Assembly (NCBI RefSeq): GCF_003590835.1
Contig: NZ_QYUQ01000002.1
Coordinates: forward strand, 1,736,001-1,800,000
Length of the DNA: 64,000 nucleotides
Reading direction: 5' to 3'
Source of the DNA: Noviherbaspirillum sedimenti
Lineage (GTDB): Bacteria; Pseudomonadota; Gammaproteobacteria; Burkholderiales; Burkholderiaceae_D
Below, one piece after another: positions 56,233 through 64,000 of this stretch; the first letter of the stretch is position 1; each line of letters opens with the position of its first letter. The notes beneath the pieces were generated by a model. That model had not been told where the DNA came from. It made no database searches and saw nothing but the letters and a program-made list of their open reading frames with translations. The position numbers were made by a program, and so were the translations under genes.

Positions 56233-57873
56233 TTAGCCGCGCGTACGTCGGCGCATGCCCGTATTCGGCATGCCGCCTGCGCCCGAACCGCCATAGCCAT
56301 AACCACCCTGGCCTTGCCCGCGCCCCTGTCCAGGACCACCACTGCCACTGCGTCGCCGCGGCTGCTCCATACCGGCAAAACCAAGCGCCGTTTGCAATGG
56401 ATCAGGTTGGCGACTGCGCGACTGCCCTTGCGCACGTCCCTGGCCCTGGCCCTGACCCTGCCCTTGACCTTGTTGCCCTTGACCCGGACCGCGCCGCGGG
56501 CCCTTACCCCCCTCAGCCGACCCCAGGCCCTGACGCGGACCACGTCCTTTGCCGGCAGCAGCACTCTGGCCGGCGGTTTTTTCGAGGCCGGCCATACTCA
56601 TCAGCTCACGCACGGCATTTTCTTCCATTTCTTCCCAGCGTCCGCGCTTCAGGCCGCGTGGCAGGGTCAGCACGCCATAGCGGGTACGGATCAGCCGCGA
56701 AACGGTCAGGCCAACCGCTTCGAACATGCGGCGCACTTCGCGGTTACGGCCTTCGCCAATGGTGACCCGGTACCATTTGTTGATGCCTTCGCCACCGCCG
56801 TCGGCGATGCGGGTAAATTGTGCCACGCCGTCTTCCAGCTCGATCCCGGCGAGGAGTTTCTGGCGCATGCCTTCCTCCAGTTCACCCAGCGTACGCACCG
56901 CATATTCGCGGTCGATGCCGTAACGCGGGTGCATCAGGTGGTTGGCGAGATCGCCGGAGGTAGTAAACAGCAGCAAGCCTTCGGTATTGAAATCGAGCCG
57001 GCCGACCGCAAGCCACTTGCCAGCCTTCATGGTCGGCAGGCGATCAAATACCGAGGGGCGGCCATCCGGATCGCTATGGCTGACGATTTCGCCAGCCGGC
57101 TTGTGATACACCAGCACGCGCGGCGGCCGCTTGCTGACCTTGCGCTGAATCAGCTTGCCATTGATGCGCACCTGGTCGGTCGGCAGGATCCGCTGGCCGA
57201 TATGCGCAGGCTCGCCATTGACCGACACGCGACCGGCAATGATCATCTCTTCCATGTCGCGTCGCGAACCCAGGCCGACGTCGGCCAGCACCTTGTGCAA
57301 TTTGGGCGCATCGTCATCCGCGGTCAGGTCGCGCCGCACATTCTTGGCTGGCGCCTGGCGCCGGCCGCTGGCGCCAGCTTCCGCCTCGGACACCGACTTG
57401 TCGAACGCGTCGGACGTCACGAAAGAAAATACGTCGTCGGCATCGCCCGCACCAGATCTGGCGGCGCCAGGTTGCGGCTTGCCACGCCCTTTGGCTGCAG
57501 GCTTGGCGGATTTGGCAGCCTTGGGGCCGTTGTTTTGCCGCGGCTCGCGCGGCTCACGAGGCGCGCGCTCAGCGGGCCGCTGCGGCACATTGGCAGGCGA
57601 TGCTTCGGACTGGGCCGGGACTTCGGCCACTGCGGCTTCGGCATTAGCGCCTTCAGCTGCCGTGCCCGGGCCTGCAGCGGCGCGCTGGGCGGCACGGTTG
57701 CGCCGCATGTTGCGCGGACCGCGCAAGCCGCGCTTGGCGGGCTTGGCGCCAGCAGCATCCCGCCCGGCATCGTCAGCCGGCGACGCCGACCGGTCGCCAC
57801 CCGAGGTCGAAGCATCCGCAGGGGAAGGAGCGGCAGAGGCCGCGATTACGTCATCAGGCTTGGGCAGAGTCAT
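56233..57873 (-). CDS. rluB: 23S rRNA pseudouridine synthase RluB with low-complexity extensions
   Basis: Makes pseudouridine 2605 in 23S rRNA. The core (about residues 190-430) has an S4-like domain ([20 protein letters not shown]) and the catalytic Asp in [13 protein letters not shown], followed by [11 protein letters not shown]. Flanking it are a 190-residue Ala/Pro/Arg-rich N terminus and a 110-residue Gly/Gln/Arg-rich C terminus including repeated GQ pairs. These tails look disordered and RNA-binding. Its start overlaps scpB by 20 bases. Confidence 0.93.
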   Translation of the reverse strand: MTLPKPDDVIAASAAPSPADASTSGGDRSASPADDAGRDAAGAKPAKRGLRGPRNMRRNRAAQRAAAGPGTAAEGANAEAAVAEVPAQSEASPANVPQRPAERAPREPREPRQNNGPKAAKSAKPAAKGRGKPQPGAARSGAGDADDVFSFVTSDAFDKSVSEAEAGASGRRQAPAKNVRRDLTADDDAPKLHKVLADVGLGSRRDMEEMIIAGRVSVNGEPAHIGQRILPTDQVRINGKLIQRKVSKRPPRVLVYHKPAGEIVSHSDPDGRPSVFDRLPTMKAGKWLAVGRLDFNTEGLLLFTTSGDLANHLMHPRYGIDREYAVRTLGELEEGMRQKLLAGIELEDGVAQFTRIADGGGEGINKWYRVTIGEGRNREVRRMFEAVGLTVSRLIRTRYGVLTLPRGLKRGRWEEMEENAVRELMSMAGLEKTAGQSAAAGKGRGPRQGLGSAEGGKGPRRGPGQGQQGQGQGQGQGQGRAQGQSRSRQPDPLQTALGFAGMEQPRRRSGSGGPGQGRGQGQGGYGYGGSGAGGMPNTGMRRRTRG

Positions 57874-58732
57874 CGTTTGTTTCTTGGTTATCCAGGTCAG
57901 TCACGGCGGACGCGTCCGCAGCGGGTGCCGCGTCGCCTGAGAGCGACGGGCCAGTAGCAGTCACGGGCACATTCCCGGCTGCCAGTTCATCAATATCGGT
58001 AGCCATGGCAGCTTCAAGCGCTTCCATCGCTTCAGAAACTTCCGCCGCCCGTTCGGCGGCGGGGCCGCGCCCGGCATCGGCTTGAGCGCCATCTTGCGCA
58101 TTTGACTGCGACAATTCGGTTGGCACCTGCTCGAAATTTTCATGCAAGCTTGCTTCCAGGGCTTGGATTTCAAGCAAGCTCCCTTCCTGCAGCTGACCCG
58201 AAGCCACTTGCTGCAGCGGCGGCAGCTGATCCAGCGCGGTCAGGCCTAGGTCGTCCAGAAACTGTTTAGTTGTGGCAAACAACGCAGGGCGCCCCGGCAC
58301 ATCGCGGTGACCAATCGATTCGATCCAGCCGCGATCTTCCAGCATCTTGATGGTTTGCGAATTGACGGTGACGCCACGAATTTCCTCGATATCACCCCGG
58401 GTGACCGGCTGCCGGTAAGCGATGATGGCCAGCGTTTCCAGTGTGGCGCGCGAATATTTCGGCGGCTTTTCCGGATTCAGGCGATCGAGGTAAACCTTCA
58501 TTTCAGGGCGACTCTGAAAACGCCAGCCCGTCGACAGGCACACCACTTCGATTCCCTTGCCGCTCCAATCCTCGCGCAATTCCTCAAGCATCTGCCGGAT
58601 CGCATCGGCACCGACTTCTTCCTCGGCGTCGCCATGGGCAAGGTACAGCTTCTTCAAGTCATTGATCGACAATGGCTCATGCGCGCAAAGCAATGCGGTT
58701 TCGAGGACCTTCTTCGCCTCAGCTGTAATCAT
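57854..58732 (-). CDS. scpB: Segregation and condensation protein B
   Basis: SMC-complex kleisin partner of 292 residues. Winged-helix domains are visible ([56 protein letters not shown]). The C-terminal 100 residues are acidic and low complexity. MITAEAK is used as start. rluB overlaps its end, as commonly seen in this order. Confidence 0.95.
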   Translation of the reverse strand: MITAEAKKVLETALLCAHEPLSINDLKKLYLAHGDAEEEVGADAIRQMLEELREDWSGKGIEVVCLSTGWRFQSRPEMKVYLDRLNPEKPPKYSRATLETLAIIAYRQPVTRGDIEEIRGVTVNSQTIKMLEDRGWIESIGHRDVPGRPALFATTKQFLDDLGLTALDQLPPLQQVASGQLQEGSLLEIQALEASLHENFEQVPTELSQSNAQDGAQADAGRGPAAERAAEVSEAMEALEAAMATDIDELAAGNVPVTATGPSLSGDAAPAADASAVTDLDNQETNDDSAQA

Positions 58733-58877
58733 GTACGGCTCTTGCACGGCTAGTTTTATTAGTAAGTTTCGCAGAGGTTTAAACGACCGATGCCAAGATG
58801 TCGTCTGATAGAGAACCTGCAGATGCTGCGTTCCGACGCCCGTGAGGAGGTGATGATGGGCGGGAATATTAAGACTT

Positions 58878-58954
58878 TGGTTGCGGGGACAGGATTTGAA
58901 CCTGTGACCTTCGGGTTATGAGCCCGACGAGCTGCCAGACTGCTCCACCCCGCG
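58878..58954 (-). tRNA. Initiator tRNA-fMet (anticodon CAT)
   Basis: Complete cloverleaf with encoded CCA. The C1 x A72 mismatch at the end of the acceptor stem and the three G-C pairs of the anticodon stem (GGG/CCC) identify the initiator. Confidence 0.96.
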
Positions 58955-59097
58955 TCTGAGTCGAACACTATACATCGAATTAACGAATATTGCAAACCCT
59001 GCCGAGCAATTGCCACATGATGTTACACTTGTCGCAAGCAGCAGCCGCGATTGCCATACGACTGCACATCTATCCTCTTGACGCCCTTTGATCCCGT

Positions 59098-59676
59098 ATG
59101 AAATTCTGCTCAGAATGCGCGCATCCGGTCGCGCTCCTGGTTCCGCCGGATGACAATCGCCCACGCCATGTCTGTTCGCAATGCGGCACCATTCATTACC
59201 AGAATCCCAAAATGGTCATCGGTTCGATACCAGTCTGGGACGCGGATGGCACAGCGCGCGTACTCCTGTGCAAACGCGCCATCGAACCGCGTTACGGGTA
59301 CTGGACCTTGCCGGCCGGCTTCATGGAAAACAATGAAACCACTGCAGAGGCAGCCGTACGCGAGACCGAGGAAGAAGCTGGCGCACGCATTGCATTGCAT
59401 CCATTGTTTTCAATGCTGAACGTGCCTCACGTGCACCAAGTGCATATGTTTTACCGGGCGCGCCTGCTGGACCTGGATTTTGCCGCCGGCACCGAAAGCC
59501 TGGAAGTCAGACTGTTTACCGAGGCCGAAATTCCCTGGGACGACCTCGCCTTTTCGACTGTCAGCCATACCCTGAGGCTGTTTTTCGCCGACCTGGCCAA
59601 AGCCCGCGAAGGCGCGCCTTTTGGCTTCCACACCCAGGACATCCGCAAGCCCCAGGATATTCGCCAGCCGGTGTAG
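59098..59676 (+). CDS. Nudix hydrolase with N-terminal zinc ribbon
   Basis: Protein of 192 residues. The first 32 residues hold CSEC and CSQC pairs, a zinc ribbon as in NudC-type enzymes. The Nudix box is complete (GFMENNETTAEAAVRETEEE, then AG). It may hydrolyse NAD(H), ADP-ribose or a capped nucleotide. It is convergent with amt. Confidence 0.9.
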   Translation: MKFCSECAHPVALLVPPDDNRPRHVCSQCGTIHYQNPKMVIGSIPVWDADGTARVLLCKRAIEPRYGYWTLPAGFMENNETTAEAAVRETEEEAGARIALHPLFSMLNVPHVHQVHMFYRARLLDLDFAAGTESLEVRLFTEAEIPWDDLAFSTVSHTLRLFFADLAKAREGAPFGFHTQDIRKPQDIRQPV

Positions 59677-59712
59677 ATCCGATATGCCGGTGCCCCGGCG
59701 TCCCGTTGCCCG

Positions 59713-60915
59713 CTACCTGCCGATTTCCCGCTCGGCGGTAGCGCTGATCTTGTGGATGGAAAGATCCGCCCCCTCGAATTCCTGCTCGGGATCCAGTCGC
59801 AATCCGACCACGGCTTTCAATCCGCCATACACGGCCGCGCCACCGACCAGGGCAATCACCACACCCAGGGCCGTGCCGACCAGTTGCGACAGGAACGAAA
59901 CGCCGCCCATGCCGCCGAGCGCCTTCAGGCCGAAAATCCCCGCCGCCAGGCCGCCCCAGGCGCCACACAAACCATGCAGCGGCCAAACGCCCAGCACATC
60001 GTCAATCTTCCACTTGTTTTGCGTCAAGGTGAACATCTTGACGAAAATCGCCCCGGCCACGCCGCCGGTGATCAAGGCACCCAAGGGGTGCATCAGGTCG
60101 GAACCGGCACAGACCGCCACCAGTCCCGCAAGCGGCCCGTTATAAACAAAGCCCGGATCATTCTTGCCCAATACCAGCGCCACCAGGGTGCCGCCAATCA
60201 TGGCCATCAGCGAATTCAAGGCCACCAGCCCATTCATGTTTCCAAGCGTTTGCGCACTCATGACGTTGAAGCCGAACCAACCGACAGTCAGGACCCAGGC
60301 GCCCAGGGCAAGAAAGGGGATGCTGGAGGGTGGATGCGCCGTCATTACGCCCTCCTTCGTGTAGCGTCCGCGCCGCGCGCCGAGCAACAGCACAGCCGGC
60401 AAGGCAATCCAGCCACCTACGGCATGTACCACGACCGAGCCGGCAAAATCATGAAACTCGTGCGAAAAAGTTTCCTTCAGCCAAGATTGCAAGCCAAAAT
60501 GATGATTCCAGACAATTCCTTCGAAGAAGGGATAAACCAGGCCAACCAGCAAGGCTGTGGCTGCCAGTTGCGGATAAAATCGCGCCCGTTCCGCGATCCC
60601 GCCGGAAATGATTGCCGGAATGGCCGCGGCAAAAGTCAGTAGAAAAAAGAATTTCACCAGCTCAAAACCATTTCTTGCGGCCAGCACTTCAGCGCCGGAA
60701 AAGAAATTGATGCCATAAGCAATGCTGTAGCCGACAAAAAAATAGGCGATTGTGGACACGGCAAAATCGACTAAGATTTTAACCAGTGCATTCACCTGAT
60801 TTTTTTTGCGAACAGTGCCCAACTCGAGAAAGGCGAAGCCGGCATGCATCGCCAAAATCATGATCGCGCCGAGTAAAATGAACATGGCGTCTGCGCCATT
60901 TTTAACCCCATCCAT
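59713..60915 (-). CDS. amt: Ammonium transporter
   Basis: Inner-membrane channel of 400 residues with 11 expected helices. The twin pore histidines are His164 (VVVHAVGGW) and His314 (VWPLHGLCG), and the conserved aspartate region SHEFHDFAGS is present. The start MDGVKNGAD has GGGAGAA upstream. No glnK is adjacent, which is unusual because the two are normally linked. A sigma-54 promoter precedes it. Confidence 0.95.
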   Translation of the reverse strand: MDGVKNGADAMFILLGAIMILAMHAGFAFLELGTVRKKNQVNALVKILVDFAVSTIAYFFVGYSIAYGINFFSGAEVLAARNGFELVKFFFLLTFAAAIPAIISGGIAERARFYPQLAATALLVGLVYPFFEGIVWNHHFGLQSWLKETFSHEFHDFAGSVVVHAVGGWIALPAVLLLGARRGRYTKEGVMTAHPPSSIPFLALGAWVLTVGWFGFNVMSAQTLGNMNGLVALNSLMAMIGGTLVALVLGKNDPGFVYNGPLAGLVAVCAGSDLMHPLGALITGGVAGAIFVKMFTLTQNKWKIDDVLGVWPLHGLCGAWGGLAAGIFGLKALGGMGGVSFLSQLVGTALGVVIALVGGAAVYGGLKAVVGLRLDPEQEFEGADLSIHKISATAEREIGR

Positions 60916-60966
60916 GCAAAAATTCTCCCAATAAACGTGCAAGATCATGAAAACGTGCTTCTTTAA

Positions 60967-60993
60967 AGCAAATTTCATTCCATTTTGGTGCAA
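60967..60993 (-). promoter_or_regulatory. Sigma-54 promoter with NtrC-like half site upstream of amt
   Basis: On the minus strand TGG-(10 bases)-GC gives the invariant -24/-12 spacing (TGGAATGAAATTTGC). Overlapping its left end is TTGCACCA, one perfect NtrC half-site. A start about 12 bases on leaves a leader of roughly 40 bases. Confidence 0.75.
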
Positions 60994-61093
60994 TATCACA
61001 AGCCATTGTTTTTTATGAGAAAATTCTTTCTTTCAATTTTACAAAGCCGCCGGACGCACCGGAATTGTGCGATATCGTGATGCAAATTAGGGC

Positions 61094-61822
61094 ATGACCA
61101 TGATCCCCTGGCTGGAAGTGGATGCGCCATTTCCAGATGTCGCGCAAGCGCTGACGGAAAATGATGGCGCAGCGGGACTGCTGGCGGCCGGTGCCGACCT
61201 GTCGCCCGAACGCCTGTTGCAAGCCTACCGGCATGGCATTTTCCCCTGGTTTTCAGAGGGGCAACCCATTCTCTGGTGGAGTACCGATCCACGCATGGTC
61301 TTGATGACGGATCGCTTTCATATCTCCGACAGCCTGAAAAAGACCTTGAGAAAAGTCGAGCGCAGCCGCGCGGCGGCAGGTGAGTGGGAAATCCGTTTCG
61401 ACAGCGCCTTCGAGGAGGTCATGCGCGCCTGTGCCGCACCCCGCGTCGACGGCCCCGGCACCTGGATTTCAGAGGAAATCATCGCCGGCTATGGCGCCCT
61501 GCACCGGCAAGGCTATGCCCATAGCACCGAGGCCTGGCTCAATGGCCAGCTGGTCGGCGGCGCCTACGGCGTGTGCATCGGCCGCATGTTCTATGGCGAA
61601 TCGATGTTCGCCCGTGTCAGCGATGCGTCCAAGATTGCCCTGGCTTACCTGGTACATTTCCTGAAAACCAATGGTGTTGCCATGATCGATTGTCAACAGG
61701 AGACCGGCCACCTGGCGTCGCTGGGGGCTACGCCGATTCCCCGCGCCCGCTTCCTCGCCCATCTGAGGCAGGCGGTGGCGCAGCCCGGCATCGCGTGCTG
61801 GAAGCCAATCGCTTTATTTTGA
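61094..61822 (+). CDS. aat: Leucyl/phenylalanyl-tRNA--protein transferase
   Basis: Adds Leu or Phe to proteins with N-terminal Lys or Arg, marking them for ClpAP. The 242-residue protein has [37 protein letters not shown] and [12 protein letters not shown], all typical. It precedes bpt by 77 bases. Confidence 0.97.
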   Translation: MTMIPWLEVDAPFPDVAQALTENDGAAGLLAAGADLSPERLLQAYRHGIFPWFSEGQPILWWSTDPRMVLMTDRFHISDSLKKTLRKVERSRAAAGEWEIRFDSAFEEVMRACAAPRVDGPGTWISEEIIAGYGALHRQGYAHSTEAWLNGQLVGGAYGVCIGRMFYGESMFARVSDASKIALAYLVHFLKTNGVAMIDCQQETGHLASLGATPIPRARFLAHLRQAVAQPGIACWKPIALF

Positions 61823-61899
61823 GCGCAGTGTGATAAAACGCATGCAATCGGTGTAAATTATTGATTCAAACGCTGTCAACCCGCTGGTAACAGAACGAC

Positions 61900-62643
61900 A
61901 TGACGCACCTGAAGGATCTGCCCTTTTCAACTTTGCAGTTTTATGCGACTGCACCCTACCCGTGCAGCTATCTGGACGAACGGCAAGCGCGCTCGCAGGT
62001 GGCCACGCCTTCGCACCTGATCAACGCGGATGTCTATTCGGAACTGGTGCAGAACGGCTTTCGCCGCAGCGGCATTTTCACCTACCGGCCGCACTGCGAC
62101 GGTTGCCAGGCTTGCACGCCGGTGCGCGTCGTGGCAAATGAATTCGCCGCCAGGCGCAGCCAGCAGCGCGCCTGGCAACGCCACGGCAATCTGACTGCCC
62201 AGGTCACCAGCCTGACCTACATGCATGACCACTACGAACTGTACCTGCGCTACCAGTCGGTACGCCATGCCGGCGGCGGCATGGACCAGGACAGTCGCGA
62301 CCAGTATGCGCAATTCCTGTTGCAGAGCAAGGTCAATACGCGCCTGGTGGAATTCCGCGAGCCGGACGGCACCCTGCGCATGGTCAGCATCATCGACGTG
62401 CTCGATGACGGCCTGTCGTCGGTCTATACGTTCTACGATCCGGATGTGCAGGGCGCCAGTTTCGGCACCTACAACATCCTGTGGCAGATCGAACAGACCC
62501 GAAAACTCGGCATGCACTACGTCTATCTCGGTTACTGGATCCGCGAAAGCCGGAAAATGGCTTACAAAATGAATTTCCAGCCGCTGCAGGCGCTGCGCCT
62601 GGGCCGCTGGGAAGCACTGCAAGACCAGCCGGAACCAGACTAG
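61900..62643 (+). CDS. bpt: Aspartate/glutamate leucyltransferase
   Basis: Adds Leu to proteins with N-terminal Asp or Glu; with Aat and ClpS it forms the bacterial N-degron pathway. The 247-residue protein has the [12 protein letters not shown] and [11 protein letters not shown] cysteine motifs and the C-terminal [13 protein letters not shown]. Its stop TAG is shared with the end of an IS630 element inserted at this point. Confidence 0.96.
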   Translation: MTHLKDLPFSTLQFYATAPYPCSYLDERQARSQVATPSHLINADVYSELVQNGFRRSGIFTYRPHCDGCQACTPVRVVANEFAARRSQQRAWQRHGNLTAQVTSLTYMHDHYELYLRYQSVRHAGGGMDQDSRDQYAQFLLQSKVNTRLVEFREPDGTLRMVSIIDVLDDGLSSVYTFYDPDVQGASFGTYNILWQIEQTRKLGMHYVYLGYWIRESRKMAYKMNFQPLQALRLGRWEALQDQPEPD

Positions 62644-63698
62644 TGGACTGTAACAATTGATTCGGGAGTGATTCGCTTGCTTGGATCGAAGTACTTCCAC
62701 TTCACTGGCTTTGGCTGGGTGTTGTAGTGACGGATGTAACGCATGAGTTTTCTCTTGAGATCCGTCAGCGATGTGAAAACGCCCCGCGCAATGACGTCGC
62801 GTTCGATTTTTGCAAACCACAGTTCGACCTGATTCAGCCAGGATGAATACGTAGGAGTGAAATGCATATGCACCGTGGGATGCGCCTCCAGAAATGCCGC
62901 GACGAGCTTGGTTTTGTGCGCGGAGAGATTGTCGGCGATGACGTGGATTTCTTTGCCCTTGGGTTGGTTGGCGACGATGTCTGTGAGGAAGGCCACGAAC
63001 TCAGCCGAGGTGTGCCGCGCAGCGGTCTTGCCCAGCACCTCGCCAGTCCTGGTGTTGAAGGCGGCATACAACGACAGCGTGCCGTGCCGGTAGTATTCGA
63101 ATCCATGGCGTTCGGCGCGTCCGGGCGACAGCGGCAGCACTGGGTCTTTCCGATCCAGCGCCTGGATCGCAGTTTTTTCGTCCACGCAAAACACGGCCGC
63201 GTGCTGGGGCGGATTCATGTAGAGGCCAATCACATCGGCGGCCTTGGTCTCAAAGTCGGGATCGTTGGAGGCGAGATAGCCTTCGAGGCGATGCGGCTTG
63301 ATGCCATGCTTGGCCCAAATGCGCGCGACCGCCATGTGCGAAATCCCCCCGCCCAGTTCGGCAGCCAGCTTGCGTGTCGACCAGTGCGTCGAACCATCGG
63401 CCGGTTTGTGTTTCGTGGTTCGGGCCAGGACGCGTGCCTCGATGCGGTCGGTGACCTTGTAGCGTTCCCGCCCGGCATGGCGCGAAAACAGTCCGGCAAG
63501 CCGGTCTGCGGAAAAACGCTTGCTCCAGAGATCAATGAAGCTGTCGCTGCAATCGAGCTTGGCGCGGATATCGGCCCAGGTATGGCCATCGGCCAGCAGC
63601 AAAATCAGCCGGGCGCGACGTGCAGTATCTGCCCGTCCATTCCTCGCACTGACCTGTTGTTGGAGCTCCATGCGTTCGCTTTTGGTGAGTATCATCAT
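62640..63698 (-). CDS. IS630-family transposase
   Basis: DDE transposase of about 352 residues. An N-terminal helix-turn-helix ([19 protein letters not shown]) precedes the catalytic core: [24 protein letters not shown] and [16 protein letters not shown] supply the three acidic residues. No frameshift or stop is present, so it appears active. The start is uncertain: an upstream ATG at 63713 is in frame, but GGAGG lies directly before the ATG-ATG chosen here. The stop TAG is completed by the duplicated TA outside the element. Confidence 0.93.
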   Translation of the reverse strand: MMILTKSERMELQQQVSARNGRADTARRARLILLLADGHTWADIRAKLDCSDSFIDLWSKRFSADRLAGLFSRHAGRERYKVTDRIEARVLARTTKHKPADGSTHWSTRKLAAELGGGISHMAVARIWAKHGIKPHRLEGYLASNDPDFETKAADVIGLYMNPPQHAAVFCVDEKTAIQALDRKDPVLPLSPGRAERHGFEYYRHGTLSLYAAFNTRTGEVLGKTAARHTSAEFVAFLTDIVANQPKGKEIHVIADNLSAHKTKLVAAFLEAHPTVHMHFTPTYSSWLNQVELWFAKIERDVIARGVFTSLTDLKRKLMRYIRHYNTQPKPVKWKYFDPSKRITPESIVTVH

Positions 63699-63746
63699 GC
63701 CCTCCATGAGCATGAGTATACTTCGCTTTTAAATGTTACAGTCCAC
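62643..63746 (-). mobile_element. Intact IS630-family insertion sequence
   Basis: Element of 1104 bp with 13-bp perfect terminal inverted repeats (GTGGACTGTAACA) and a duplicated TA on both sides (62641-62642 and 63747-63748), the target-site hallmark of IS630/Tc1 elements. It carries one transposase gene. Confidence 0.95.
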
Positions 63747-63841
63747 TAGTTAGTGCCGGCGGCACGGACGGCGCGTTAAAATAGCGGACTTTGCGTTCCG
63801 CCGCCAGGCGACGGGACCCCCACCTTTGCGCTGGATTGCCC

Positions 63842-64000
63842 GTGTCTGAAAAATTCCTGTATTCGCTTGCCCGCCCCTGCCTGTTCTCGCTCGATGCCGA
63901 AGCGGCCCACCACCTGACCCTGTCTTCGCTGAAGAAAGCCGACGCGCTCGGCCTGACCCGGCTGCTGCCACAGCCGCCGCGCGACGAGCGCCAGGTGATG
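63842..64000 (+). CDS. pyrD: Dihydroorotate dehydrogenase (quinone), N-terminal part
   Basis: Fifty-three codons run to the right edge. The N terminus FLYSLARPCLFSLDAEAAHH matches the membrane-associated helices of class 2 PyrD, which oxidises dihydroorotate with ubiquinone. The start is taken as GTG with CTGGA upstream; no ATG is available. Before the IS insertion it would have followed bpt by about 100 bases. Confidence 0.88.
   Translation, partial: MSEKFLYSLARPCLFSLDAEAAHHLTLSSLKKADALGLTRLLPQPPRDERQVM

Noticed and set aside
56400..56510. Repeated short units in rluB considered as a CRISPR-like or intergenic repeat
   Set aside because: Units are irregular and in frame, coding Gly-Gln and Arg-Gly pairs of the C-terminal tail.

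Overview
The window reads as chromosomal DNA of a GC-rich betaproteobacterium of the order Burkholderiales, most likely an Oxalobacteraceae-type soil or water organism. Supports for this are the rimP-nusA-infB-rbfA-truB operon, a class I PhaC polyester synthase, the aat-bpt N-degron transferase pair followed by pyrD, a DUF3135 protein and a class I (Fe-S) fumarase. The genus cannot be fixed from sequence alone.

Layout, left part. 1-6140: an exporter block with an ABC ATPase (cut by the left edge), an FtsX-type permease, a CrtC/AttH-like lipocalin and a separate ABC exporter, all overlapping or nearly touching. 6214-11853: thyA, then small hypothetical genes, a surface beta-helix protein and a PsiF protein. 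12037-21051: phaC, a lipoprotein HtrA protease divergent from trxC, acs, a UPF0114 membrane protein, class I fumarase and murI. 21153-21360: tRNA-His and tRNA-Thr. 21401-23923: an unusual phosphoethanolamine-transferase-like enzyme with an extra C-terminal domain.

Layout, middle. 24192-32066 is an envelope/stress accessory region: DUF1269, ElaB/YqjD-like, YqjE-like and YqjK-like genes, a secreted protein, a phosphoribosyltransferase, a small lipoprotein, a GT9, a SemiSWEET-like transporter, an SRPBCC-Hsp20 fusion and a GT2. 32083-34994 is a phage-derived recombination module (Gp157-like, RecA-fold ATPase, an unknown) with a divergent XRE regulator and palindromes around it. 35111-38385 holds an orphan sigma-54 activator, a BON lipoprotein and a phospholipase-D lipoprotein.

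Layout, right part. dusA, a class III aminotransferase, a DUF4197 gene and typA are ordinary. 44121-49460 is an acquired acyl-CoA catabolic fragment (acyl-CoA ligase, thiolase stump, AidB-like dehydrogenase, TetR regulator with a perfect operator palindrome) bracketed by remnants of three insertion-sequence families. The translation operon follows (truB back to rimP, minus strand), then rluB-scpB, initiator tRNA, a Nudix hydrolase, amt with a good sigma-54 promoter, and aat-bpt. An intact IS630 element sits exactly in the bpt stop codon. The window ends inside pyrD.

The best candidates for something not well described are the SRPBCC-Hsp20 fusion, the phosphoethanolamine transferase with a histidine-less phosphodiesterase-like tail, and the palindrome-bracketed phage recombination module. 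No CRISPR array, rRNA or complete prophage is visible.
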